A stretch of DNA of 8,514 nucleotides. It comes from an uncultured Coriobacteriaceae bacterium (GTDB lineage Bacteria > Actinomycetota > Coriobacteriia > Coriobacteriales > Eggerthellaceae). Position 1 is the first letter of the stretch. Each line of letters opens with the position of its first letter. The position numbers and the translations under genes are program-made. The stretch is taken from positions 1 to 8,514 of the forward strand of contig CAMORQ010000066.1 of the NCBI GenBank assembly GCA_946623915.1, in the 5' to 3' direction. Positions 1-6,263 of the stretch are shown in pieces. Under the pieces are notes generated by a model. The model saw nothing but the letters and a program-made list of their open reading frames with translations, did not search any database and was not told where the DNA came from.

Positions 1-1
1 C

Positions 2-832
2 ATCTTCATCGAGACGCTCGGCAACCCCAACAGCGACATCCCCGACATCGACGCAGTCGCGGCCATCGCGCACGCACACGGCATTCCGCTCGTCGCAGAC
101 AACACGTTCGCCACTCCCTACCTGCTGCGCCCCATCGAGCATGGCGCCGACATCGTCGTGCATTCCGCAACCAAGTTCATCGGCGGGCACGGCACGACCT
201 TGGGCGGGATAATCGTCGACGGCGGCACCTTCGACTGGAAGAAAGCCGGCGGCTTCGCGCCTATCGCCGATGCGAATCCTAGCTACCACGGCGTGTCCTT
301 CGCCGACGCCGCGGGGCCGGCGGCGTTTGCCACCTACATCCGCGCGATCCTGTTGCGTGACATGGGCGCGTGCATATCCCCATTCAACGCGTTCTTGCTG
401 TTGCAAGGAGTCGAAACGCTGTCCCTTCGTCTGGAGCGTCACGCCCAAAACACGAAAGCGGTGGTGGATTTCCTGGCAGGACATCCCCTGGTCGAGCGCG
501 TCAACCACCCCGGCCTGCCCGACCATCCGCAGCACGATTTGTACCAGCGCTACTTCGCAGGTGGCGGCGGCTCCATCTTCACCTTCGACGTGAAAGGCGG
601 ACAGGAGGCAGCGCACCGTTTCATAGACGCACTGGAAGTGTTCAGCCTGCTCGCAAATGTGGCCGATGTGAAAAGCTTGGTCATCCATCCCGCCACAACC
701 ACTCATTCGCAGCTGACCGACGAAGAGCTTGCTGAATCGGGCATCAACGCCGGCACCGTGCGGCTGTCGGTCGGGACCGAACACATAGACGACATCATCG
801 CGGACCTGGAACGCGGATTCGCGGCGATATAA
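2..832 (+). CDS. metY: O-acetylhomoserine sulfhydrylase (aminocarboxypropyltransferase), 5'-truncated by window edge
   Basis: This is a PLP enzyme of the Cys/Met metabolism family that makes homocysteine from O-acetylhomoserine and sulfide in the cytoplasm. The reading frame is already open at base 2 and gives 276 residues. Full-length relatives have about 430, so roughly the first 150 are outside the window. The PLP-lysine motif SATKFIGGHG is present (lysine codon 173-175), preceded by the aspartate-containing VADNTFATPYL stretch. The segment from about 215 to 430 (FDW, then PSYHGVSF, LLRDMGACISPFNAFLLLQG) is the insert I associate with O-acetylhomoserine sulfhydrylases rather than with cystathionine gamma-synthase. 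The C-terminus ends with the typical RLSVGTEHIDDIIADLE signature. The stop TAA (830-832) abuts the next reading frame, so it is probably co-transcribed with cysK. Cystathionine gamma-synthase or methionine gamma-lyase activity cannot be excluded from sequence alone. Confidence 0.93.
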   Translation: MFIETLGNPNSDIPDIDAVAAIAHAHGIPLVADNTFATPYLLRPIEHGADIVVHSATKFIGGHGTTLGGIIVDGGTFDWKKAGGFAPIADANPSYHGVSFADAAGPAAFATYIRAILLRDMGACISPFNAFLLLQGVETLSLRLERHAQNTKAVVDFLAGHPLVERVNHPGLPDHPQHDLYQRYFAGGGGSIFTFDVKGGQEAAHRFIDALEVFSLLANVADVKSLVIHPATTTHSQLTDEELAESGINAGTVRLSVGTEHIDDIIADLERGFAAI

Positions 833-844
833 TGAACCGAACCG

Positions 845-852
845 AGAAGGAG
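845..852 (+). promoter_or_regulatory. Ribosome binding site deciding the cysK start
   Basis: AGAAGGAG is a strong match to the anti-Shine-Dalgarno complement and is six bases before ATG 859. It lies inside the extended reading frame that would begin at ATG 832, so it argues for the shorter protein. Confidence 0.7.
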
Positions 853-858
853 ATTCCC

Positions 859-1794
859 ATGACACGCATATACACTTCTGCCGACCAGCTTATCGGCGGC
901 ACGCCCCTACTGGAACTCGGACATATCGAATCGGAGCTGCAACTGCAGGCGACGCTGCTGGCCAAGCTGGAGCTGTTCAACCCCGCCGGCTCGGTGAAGG
1001 ACCGCATCGCGAAAGCCATGATCGAAGACGCCGAGGAGCGCGGCTTGCTTGCACCCGGCGCCACTATCATCGAACCTACGAGCGGCAATACCGGCATCGG
1101 GCTGGCGGCCGTGGCGGCAGCGAAAGGTTACCATGTGGTGCTCACCATGCCCGAAACCATGTCGGTGGAGCGCCGCGCACTGGCCGCTGCCTACGGGGCC
1201 GAAATCGTGCTGACACCAGGCACGGAAGGCATGCAGGGCGCGGTGGACGCGGCCGAGCGCCTGGCTGCCGAAACGCCGGGCTCCATCGTGGCCGGGCAGT
1301 TCGTGAACCCTGCCAATCCCGCTGCGCACCGTGCGACCACCGGACCAGAGATCTGGGAGGACACGGATGGCGCCGTGGATATCTTCGTCGCCGGCGTGGG
1401 CACGGGTGGCACACTCACGGGCGTAGGCGGCTACTTGAAGGAGCGCAAGCCCGGCGTGCAAGTGGTCGCCGTGGAGCCAGCCGGTTCTCCCCTGCTCTCC
1501 GCCGGCAGTGCAGGCCCGCACAAGATCCAGGGCATCGGCGCAAACTTTGTTCCCGAGGTATTGGACACGCAGATCTACGACGAGATTATTCCCGTGGAAA
1601 ACGACGACGCCTTCGAGACGACTCGCCTGATTGCGCGCAGCGAAGGCGTGCTCGTAGGCATTTCGTCGGGCGCGGCGGCATGGGCAGCCATCCAGCTGGC
1701 CAAGCGCCCCGAAAACGCCGGCAAGACCATCGTGGCCCTCCTCCCCGACACCGGCGAGCGCTACCTGTCCACACCTTTGTTCGCACTGGAGTAA
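859..1794 (+). CDS. cysK: Cysteine synthase A (O-acetylserine sulfhydrylase)
   Basis: This PLP enzyme of fold type II makes L-cysteine from O-acetylserine and sulfide. From the start chosen here the product is 311 residues, the normal length for CysK. The PLP lysine is K47 in NPAGSVKDR. The substrate loop TSGNTG is at 74-79, the phosphate-binding GTGGT at 181-185, GISSGAA at about 267-273, and the C-terminal PDTGERYLST at 296-305. I chose ATG 859 because a strong Shine-Dalgarno, AGAAGGAG (845-852), lies six bases ahead of it and the protein then begins like other CysKs. An in-frame ATG at 832 overlaps the metY stop by one base and would add nine residues, but has no ribosome site of its own. 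The gap to metY is 26 bp, so the two sulfide-fixing enzymes probably form one operon. The cystathionine beta-synthase-like or CysM paralogues are less likely alternatives. Confidence 0.95.
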   Translation: MTRIYTSADQLIGGTPLLELGHIESELQLQATLLAKLELFNPAGSVKDRIAKAMIEDAEERGLLAPGATIIEPTSGNTGIGLAAVAAAKGYHVVLTMPETMSVERRALAAAYGAEIVLTPGTEGMQGAVDAAERLAAETPGSIVAGQFVNPANPAAHRATTGPEIWEDTDGAVDIFVAGVGTGGTLTGVGGYLKERKPGVQVVAVEPAGSPLLSAGSAGPHKIQGIGANFVPEVLDTQIYDEIIPVENDDAFETTRLIARSEGVLVGISSGAAAWAAIQLAKRPENAGKTIVALLPDTGERYLSTPLFALE

Positions 1795-1876
1795 GCACGA
1801 ACGAGGGACGCACCGCGCACCCGCCCAGAGCAGACGCGTGTGCGAAATCCCCGCTCACGCACTCGTCCGTCCCCGT

Positions 1877-2233
1877 TCACGCGCCTGCGTACGACATCTG
1901 CCAAACGAGGATGCCGACGAACACCGCATCGACCAGAACGATCGCGGCAAGACACACCACGCGGGCTGCCTGGGGGCTGCGCACGCCGTTCACGAGTCCG
2001 ATGCTCCACAGCTTTTCGGAGAAAATGCCACACAGGGCCACGACGATGTTGGCGAATGTGAGCAAAGCCGCGAGCAGCATGTCGTCGGTCTTGCTGCCCC
2101 AACCATCCACCACGCCGTCGAACCCCATATGCATGGGCACGGTGTCGGGAAGGAACGCGGCGATGGCAATGGCTCCTAGCCACAGCGGGACCAAGCCAAG
2201 TACCACCATCGCCACGTTAAGCGCGATTTTCAT
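1877..2233 (-). CDS. Small DUF1648-type (SdpI-like) integral membrane protein
   Basis: The product is a 118-residue hydrophobic protein with about three predicted membrane helices (roughly residues 5-28, 51-71 and 91-113). Just after the first helix it has PDTVPMHMGFDGVVDGWGSK, which matches the DUF1648 signature (LPD-VP-H-G-DG--GSK). DUF1648 is found at the N-terminus of SdpI-family proteins, known for immunity to the SdpC toxin in Bacillus, but many stand-alone copies have no known function. Here only the DUF1648 part plus two further helices are present, shorter than full SdpI. The start is supported by TAGGAG, which overlaps the gatB stop and sits close to ATG 2233. With only 6 bp after gatB, this is very likely the last gene of the gat operon. 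A toxin-immunity role is possible but not shown. The convergent cysK ends 82 bp away, and I see no clear U-tract terminator between them. Confidence 0.8.
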   Translation of the reverse strand: MKIALNVAMVVLGLVPLWLGAIAIAAFLPDTVPMHMGFDGVVDGWGSKTDDMLLAALLTFANIVVALCGIFSEKLWSIGLVNGVRSPQAARVVCLAAIVLVDAVFVGILVWQMSYAGA

Positions 2234-2239
2234 CCACTC

Positions 2240-3814
2240 CTACCCCAGTTTTTCGGCAAGCAGCTGGTTGATCAGCTTCGGATTGCCCTGGCCAGCCATC
2301 TCCTTCATGCACTGACCGACGAAGAAGCCCAGCAGGCCGGTTTTGCCACCGCGGTACTCTTCCACCTTGTCGGGGTTGGCGGCCAACACCGCATCCACCA
2401 CCGCTTCTATCGCGCCGGTGTCGGAGACCTGCTTCATGCCGCGCTCTTCCACGATGGCAGCAGGATCCTTGTCCTCGGCAAAGACCGCTTCGAGCACTTC
2501 TTTTTCCTGCTTGGACGAGATGGCGTCGCTGGCGCGAATGGCCACCAGCTCGACTGCGCGTGCAGGGGTCAGGGGGCAACTAGCCAGGTCGAAGGCCTCG
2601 TCGGCGCTGCGGCGGGCGGCCAGGTCGTTGATGATCAGGTTCGCAAGCGGCTTCGCCAGCGCCTCGGCATCAGGACCGGCTTCGGCCATGCCGACCTCGA
2701 AGAACGACGCGGTTTCGCGGTGCTCTATGACATGACGCGCGTCGTAGGCGGAAAGACCCCAGACGCGCTGGAACCGCGCGACCTTCTGGTCGGGAAGCTC
2801 GGGAAGCTTCGCGCGCACGCCTTCGATGAATTCGTCGGACAGGTCGTAGGGCGCCAGATCCGGATCAGGGAACATACGGTAGTCGTCGGCGGTTTCCTTC
2901 ACGCGCATGGTGATGGTGTGCTTGGCGCCCGGATCCCAGTGACGCGTTTCCTGCACCACCGTGCCACCTGCTTCGAGCACTTCGGCCTGACGGCAAATCT
3001 CATAGGCAAGCGCGTCGTGGAGCGCCTTGAAACTGTTGATGTTCTTCATTTCCGTGCGCGTGCCGAACTCGGTTTCGCCGCGGCGGCGCAGGGATATGTT
3101 GCCGTCGGCGCGCATGGAGCCCTCTTCCAGGCTGCAGTCGGAAATGCCCAGGCTCAAGTAGACCTGGCGCAGCTTCTGCATGAACAGGCGCGCCTCTTCG
3201 GGCGTGCGCAGGTCGGGCTCGGTGACCAGTTCCATGAGCGGCGTGCCCGCGCGGTTGTAGTCCACCAGCGAATGGGTGGCGCCGTCGATGCGCCCTTCCC
3301 CGCCCCCGATATGGACCATCTTGCCGGCGTCTTCTTCCATGTGAATTCGCGTGATGCCGATGTGGGTGGTGTATCCGGTTTCGGTGCGCGTGGCGGCTTC
3401 CACCTGCTGCCCCACTTCCAGATCGCGCACGTCCAGGCGCTCTTCGGCGCCTTTGCCGTCCACGTCCAAATCCAGCCACCCGCGCATGGCAAAGGCTTTC
3501 GGTCCTTGGGTGGTCTGGAAATTCTTGGCCATGTCGGGGTACATGTAACCCTTGCGGTAGAACATGGTGTGCTTTTCGATGTCACAGTTGGTGGCAAGGC
3601 CTGCAAGCACGATACTTTCGATAGCGGCCTTGTTGGGAACGGGCAAGGCACCTGGCAGCCCCAAGCACACCGGGCAGGTGTGCGTGTTGGGCTCCGCGCC
3701 AAACTCCAGCTTGCAACCGCAGAACATCTTGGTTTCCAGCTCGGTCAGCTCGCAATGTATCTCCAGGCCGATAACCGCTTCCCAGTCGCGCAGGACTTCT
3801 TCCATCGTTTTCAT
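2240..3814 (-). CDS. gatB: Asp-tRNA(Asn)/Glu-tRNA(Gln) amidotransferase subunit B
   Basis: GatB is the tRNA-binding kinase/amidotransferase subunit of GatCAB. It activates the side-chain carboxylate of mischarged Glu-tRNA(Gln) or Asp-tRNA(Asn) with ATP, then transfers ammonia delivered from GatA. At 524 residues it is slightly longer than the usual 475-500. The N-terminal cradle begins with AVIGLEIHCEL (13-23). Four cysteines, C32, C34 (MFCGC) and C47, C50 (CPVC), form the structural zinc site found in one class of GatB; other GatBs, such as those of Bacillus, lack it. Further family motifs are MYPDMAKNFQ, DYNRAGTPLMELVTEPD and EEGSMRADGNIS. The C-terminal 150 residues are the helical YqeY-like tRNA-binding tail, ending GLLGFFVGQCMKEM. 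ATG 3814 follows the gatA stop with zero spacing, and GGTAGGT inside the last gatA codons serves as ribosome site. A second ATG three codons in (3805) is less well placed. Confidence 0.97.
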   Translation of the reverse strand: MKTMEEVLRDWEAVIGLEIHCELTELETKMFCGCKLEFGAEPNTHTCPVCLGLPGALPVPNKAAIESIVLAGLATNCDIEKHTMFYRKGYMYPDMAKNFQTTQGPKAFAMRGWLDLDVDGKGAEERLDVRDLEVGQQVEAATRTETGYTTHIGITRIHMEEDAGKMVHIGGGEGRIDGATHSLVDYNRAGTPLMELVTEPDLRTPEEARLFMQKLRQVYLSLGISDCSLEEGSMRADGNISLRRRGETEFGTRTEMKNINSFKALHDALAYEICRQAEVLEAGGTVVQETRHWDPGAKHTITMRVKETADDYRMFPDPDLAPYDLSDEFIEGVRAKLPELPDQKVARFQRVWGLSAYDARHVIEHRETASFFEVGMAEAGPDAEALAKPLANLIINDLAARRSADEAFDLASCPLTPARAVELVAIRASDAISSKQEKEVLEAVFAEDKDPAAIVEERGMKQVSDTGAIEAVVDAVLAANPDKVEEYRGGKTGLLGFFVGQCMKEMAGQGNPKLINQLLAEKLG

Positions 3815-5311
3815 TTAGGCACCTACCTTTCCGTCGGCGAAGGCAGGCGCAATCGGAGCCGGGCCGTATTCGCGCTCGATGGCAGCAGCCACCCGCAGCA
3901 TGTTCTCGTCCTTGAACCACGGGCAGATAAGCTGGGCGCTCGCCGGCAGACCGCTGTCGGCGCTCAAGCCCAGCGGCACGCTCATGCCGCCGTTGCCCGC
4001 GATGTTGATCGAAATGGTGAAAATGTCAGACAGGTGCATGGTGTTCGGGTCGGTGATTTCGCCGAACTTGAACGCCGTGCGAGGGCTGGTGGGAGCCAGG
4101 ATGCAGTCGCATTCGCCGAACGCCATGCGGTAGTCGTCGGTGATCAGCGTGCGCACCTGCTGGGCAGGATAGTAGTAGGTATCGTACACGCCTGCCGAAA
4201 GCAGGTAGGAGCCCAGCAAGATGCGCCTTTGCGCTTCCTGCCCGAACCCGAACGCGCGGCTTGCTTCGTACTGGCTGCCCAAGTCCGCATGACCCGGATC
4301 GCGGTAGCCGTAACGAACGCTGTCGAAACGCGACAGGTTCGAAAATGCCTCGCACGGTCCGATGACGTAGTAAGCGCTCATGGCAGCCGCCGCATTGGGC
4401 AGCTCCACTTCCACGATTTCGGCACCTTGCGCGGCCAGCTTTTGAATCGCCGCGAGCACCGCCTCGCCCACTTCGGGCTCCAGGCCCGGCGCCGTCATGA
4501 ACTCGGGCACCACGCCGATGCGCATGCCTGCAACGCCTTCGTCGAGATTGGCGGTGAAGTCGGTTTCACAGGGCTGGCTCGTGCAGTCGAGGGGGTCGTG
4601 GCCCACCAGTGCGTTCAGGGCAAGCGCCGCATCGCGAACATTGCGGGCAAACGGCCCCACTTGATCGAGCGAGGACCCAAACGCCACGACGCCGTAGCGG
4701 CTGACCAGTCCGTACGTTGGCTTGATCCCGATCACGCCGCAGAAACTTGCGGGCTGGCGAATGGAACCGCCGGTGTCGGAACCCAATGTGACGTGCACCA
4801 TGCCAGATGCCACCGCAGCCGCACTACCACCCGAAGACCCGCCTGGCACGCGCTCCAAATCCCACGGATTCTTGGTCGTGCCGAACGCGCTCGTCTCCGT
4901 TGACGACCCGAACGCGAACTCGTCCATGTTCAGCTTGCCCATCGGCAGCCCGCCTGCGTCCACAATCCGCTGCACGCACGTGGCGGTATAGGCGCTGTCG
5001 TAGTTTTCCAGCATGCGCGAACCGCACGTAGTGCGCGTGCCCAGCAGGTTCATGTTGTCCTTGAACGCCACCGGCACGCCTGCAAGAGGACCCATTTCGT
5101 CGAACGTCCCCGACGACACGGCGGAATCTAGCGCATCGGCAGCGGCGAGCGCCATGTCGGGAGTGGTCTGCAAAAACGCATTCACCTTGGCGTCTGCGGC
5201 CCCGATGCGCTCGATGGCGGCCAGGGCCACTTCGCGCGCGGTGAATTCTTTGGCGGCAATTCCGCTACGGATGGCGTCAACCGAAAGGGCGCTGTAATCG
5301 AATGCGGCCAT
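3815..5311 (-). CDS. gatA: Asp-tRNA(Asn)/Glu-tRNA(Gln) amidotransferase subunit A
   Basis: GatA is the glutaminase subunit of GatCAB, an amidase-signature enzyme that releases ammonia from glutamine and channels it to GatB. Counting from the start used here (498 residues, normal for the family), the Ser-cisSer-Lys triad is intact. K84 lies in VAFKDN, S159 in GGSSGGS and S183 in GSDTGGSIRQP. Each is exactly five residues beyond the K79/S154/S178 I recall for Staphylococcus aureus GatA. The start needs a choice: GTG 5323, ATG 5320 and ATG 5311 are all in frame. I prefer 5311 because GGTGAT (5319-5324), a six-base match to the 16S tail, sits seven bases ahead of it. Translation would then begin one base after the gatC stop (TAG-C-ATG). 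The longer alternatives overlap gatC by 8-11 bases and add only 3-4 residues. The gene is flanked tightly by gatC upstream and gatB downstream. Confidence 0.97.
   Translation of the reverse strand: MAAFDYSALSVDAIRSGIAAKEFTAREVALAAIERIGAADAKVNAFLQTTPDMALAAADALDSAVSSGTFDEMGPLAGVPVAFKDNMNLLGTRTTCGSRMLENYDSAYTATCVQRIVDAGGLPMGKLNMDEFAFGSSTETSAFGTTKNPWDLERVPGGSSGGSAAAVASGMVHVTLGSDTGGSIRQPASFCGVIGIKPTYGLVSRYGVVAFGSSLDQVGPFARNVRDAALALNALVGHDPLDCTSQPCETDFTANLDEGVAGMRIGVVPEFMTAPGLEPEVGEAVLAAIQKLAAQGAEIVEVELPNAAAAMSAYYVIGPCEAFSNLSRFDSVRYGYRDPGHADLGSQYEASRAFGFGQEAQRRILLGSYLLSAGVYDTYYYPAQQVRTLITDDYRMAFGECDCILAPTSPRTAFKFGEITDPNTMHLSDIFTISINIAGNGGMSVPLGLSADSGLPASAQLICPWFKDENMLRVAAAIEREYGPAPIAPAFADGKVGA
3821..3827 (-). 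promoter_or_regulatory. gatB ribosome binding site inside the 3' end of gatA
   Basis: On the minus strand GGTAGGT lies in the last sense codons of gatA, six bases before the gatB ATG. The gatA TAA directly abuts that ATG, an arrangement typical of translational coupling that keeps subunit amounts matched. Confidence 0.6.
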
Positions 5312-5312
5312 G

Positions 5313-5621
5313 CTACGCATCACCCCCGCCCAGGATGGAAGGAATGAGGAAACTGCCGTCTTGAGCGGCTGGTGCGTTAGCCAGGGCTTCCTTCTGCGTG
5401 AAGCTGGGCGTTTCCACGTCGTCGCGCATCACGTTGGACAGGTCGCCTATCGGATGAAACGTAGGCTCGACACCTTCCAGGTCGTATTCGGTGATGGGCT
5501 TCAGGCTTTCGATGATGTTGTTCAGGTCCTCCGTCATCTGAGGAAGATCGTCATCGGCAAGCCCAATGCGCGCATACTCCGCCATGCGACGCACGTCGCG
5601 TTCGGTCACATGCTGTGTCAT
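5313..5621 (-). CDS. gatC: Asp-tRNA(Asn)/Glu-tRNA(Gln) amidotransferase subunit C
   Basis: GatC is the small clamp subunit that wraps around the GatA-GatB interface and stabilises the heterotrimer; it has no catalytic residues. The product is 102 residues, a normal length. It shows the family pattern: an N-terminal helix with VRRMAEYARIGL, a second helix DLNNIIESLKPI, the loop VEPTFHP, then LRDD-like NVMRDDVETP, and a C-terminal extended tail that includes GSFLIPSIL, close to the usual G-F-VP. ATG 5621 is preceded by AAAGGAA with a spacing of about seven bases. This is the first gene of the gatCAB operon. The stop codon is one base from the gatA ATG. Confidence 0.95.
   Translation of the reverse strand: MTQHVTERDVRRMAEYARIGLADDDLPQMTEDLNNIIESLKPITEYDLEGVEPTFHPIGDLSNVMRDDVETPSFTQKEALANAPAAQDGSFLIPSILGGGDA
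5319..5324 (-). promoter_or_regulatory. Ribosome binding site favouring the third gatA start
   Basis: On the minus strand GGTGAT matches the 3' tail of 16S rRNA and is seven bases from ATG 5311. The GTG and ATG codons at 5323 and 5320 overlap this element, so they could not use it. Confidence 0.5.
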
Positions 5622-5695
5622 TGGCGATTCCTTTGCTCGAAAAGATACCCGCCCATGATACTAGATTGAGCTACCACCTGCCATACGCCACACAG

Positions 5696-5707
5696 TCCAT
5701 GCATGGA
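5696..5707. promoter_or_regulatory. 12-bp perfect palindrome upstream of gatC
   Basis: TCCATG/CATGGA is an exact inverted repeat with no spacer, about 75 bp upstream of the gatC ATG. The position suits an operator, but no regulator is identified. A 12-bp palindrome can occur by chance. Confidence 0.25.
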
Positions 5708-5768
5708 AGACAGCCCCAAGGAGCACAAGCGCACATACCCAGGGAACGGCGCCACATAATCGCCCTCA

Positions 5769-5811
5769 TGCCAGGTGCGGCCCGCTTGACGATGCAGCAA
5801 ACCGCCTGGCA
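5769..5811 (-). terminator. Hairpin downstream of the glutaredoxin-like gene, possible terminator
   Basis: The arms TGCCAGGTGCGG (5769-5780) and CCGCCTGGCA (5802-5811) pair over ten base pairs with a two-base bulge and enclose a 21-base loop. The hairpin begins 13 bases after the stop of the minus-strand glutaredoxin-like gene. There is no U-tract after it, so if it terminates transcription it would be of the tract-less kind or depend on Rho. Confidence 0.3.
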
Positions 5812-5823
5812 CACAACGGGTGC

Positions 5824-6069
5824 CTAGTCCTTCTGAATCAGTCCATTCAGATAGGTGATGATGTCCATGGACTCGTACATGGGCTCACCGTCGACCACGA
5901 GGCAGGGAACCTGGGATTTGCCGCCGAGCGCGACTAGGTCGTCGCGATTCGTGCCTTCGTAGATGCTACGATGCTCCATTTCGATTCCGGCATTATCCAT
6001 GAATCGATCCACGCGTGCGCAGTAGGGGCAGCCGGGCATCATATATATGTACATGTTCTCGAACGTCAC
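5824..6069 (-). CDS. Glutaredoxin-like / GST N-terminal-fold thiol oxidoreductase
   Basis: The product is a small thioredoxin-fold protein. From GTG 6069 it has 81 residues. The active site CPYC is at 14-17, directly after the first strand (MYIYMMPG). The cis-proline loop is QVPCL (V54-P55), with a third cysteine at 56, followed by the glutathione-contacting-type turn MYESMDIITYL near 64-74, as in glutaredoxins and GST N-terminal domains. It probably reduces disulfides or mixed disulfides in the cytoplasm. The thiol partner is unknown: glutathione, mycothiol or thioredoxin reductase are all possible. An ATG at 6084 would add five residues but has no ribosome site, and would leave only about eight bases after the predicted transcription start. 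GTG 6069 has AAAGGAA five bases ahead, so I prefer it. It is transcribed alone and divergently from the channel cluster. Confidence 0.85.
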   Translation of the reverse strand: MTFENMYIYMMPGCPYCARVDRFMDNAGIEMEHRSIYEGTNRDDLVALGGKSQVPCLVVDGEPMYESMDIITYLNGLIQKD

Positions 6070-6098
6070 AGCAGTTCCTTTCATACGGAGTTTTCGCC

Positions 6099-6107
6099 AT
6101 TATCGCA
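6099..6107 (-). promoter_or_regulatory. Extended -10 promoter for the glutaredoxin-like gene
   Basis: The minus strand reads TGCGATAAT, a TGn plus GATAAT extended -10. The only -35-like hexamer, TTGCAG (plus 6125-6130), is 20 bases away, which is too far for a standard spacer. Extended -10 promoters tolerate a weak -35. Initiation near 6092 would leave a leader of about 23 bases before GTG 6069. Confidence 0.4.
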
Positions 6108-6140
6108 TGGGACGGACGTGAAAACTGCAACCAAATCACA

Positions 6141-6169
6141 CTTCACAACGGCGTAACGGCGGCGTGAAG
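6141..6169. repeat. Compound inverted and direct repeat, possible operator
   Basis: The six-base arms CTTCAC (6141-6146) and GTGAAG (6164-6169) are inverted around 17 bases. Inside them are two tandem octamers, AACGGCGT (6147-6154) and AACGGCGG (6155-6162). Its position between divergent genes suits a regulator site. No regulator is encoded in the window. Confidence 0.35.
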
Positions 6170-6263
6170 GAAATGCGTACGCGCACAATTGCACTACGGC
6201 AAAGCAGTAAAATAGCGAGCTGCCGCAGAAAAGCGGAACAACATAGAGTACAAGGGGTATTCA

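Larger units (their letters stand above)
5622..5823. other. Spacer between glutaredoxin-like gene and gatC
   Basis: About 200 bp without a convincing gene. It must hold the gatCAB promoter. On the minus strand TAGTAT (plus 5658-5663) is a possible -10 about 37 bases before gatC, but I see no good -35 at the right distance. It also contains the palindrome at 5696-5707 and the hairpin at 5769-5811, listed separately. I see no tRNA. A 64-codon open frame on the minus strand has no family resemblance. Confidence 0.5.
6070..6263. other. Divergent intergenic region
   Basis: This stretch separates the minus-strand glutaredoxin-like gene from the plus-strand channel cluster. It holds the extended -10 above and the repeat at 6141-6169. 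It also has a weak plus-strand promoter candidate: TTGCAC at 6189-6194 and TAAAAT at 6208-6213, but with a spacer of only 13 bases. The ribosome site AAGGGG (6252-6257) is six bases before ATG 6264. Confidence 0.5.

Noticed and set aside
1795..1876. Possible bidirectional terminator between cysK and the DUF1648 gene
   Set aside because: Only a weak GGGACG/CGTCCC pairing about 60 bases apart, and some wobble pairing, are visible, without a T-run on either strand. Not enough to call.
2720..4903. 727-codon open frame on the plus strand, antisense to gatA and gatB
   Set aside because: It spans the junction of two certain genes on the other strand. The product is rich in His, Arg, Ala and Val with no domain, as expected from the complement of GC-rich codons.
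5618..5812. 64-codon minus-strand frame in the gatC upstream spacer
   Set aside because: It has no recognisable motif, overlaps the gatC start region and the hairpin, and has no ribosome site that I can see.
5640..5823. tRNA or small RNA in the spacer
   Set aside because: No cloverleaf arms or T-loop consensus. The only structure is the bulged hairpin already listed.
6189..6213. Plus-strand promoter TTGCAC/TAAAAT for the channel cluster
   Set aside because: The spacer is 13 bases, too short for a standard sigma-70 promoter. Kept only as a note in the intergenic entry.
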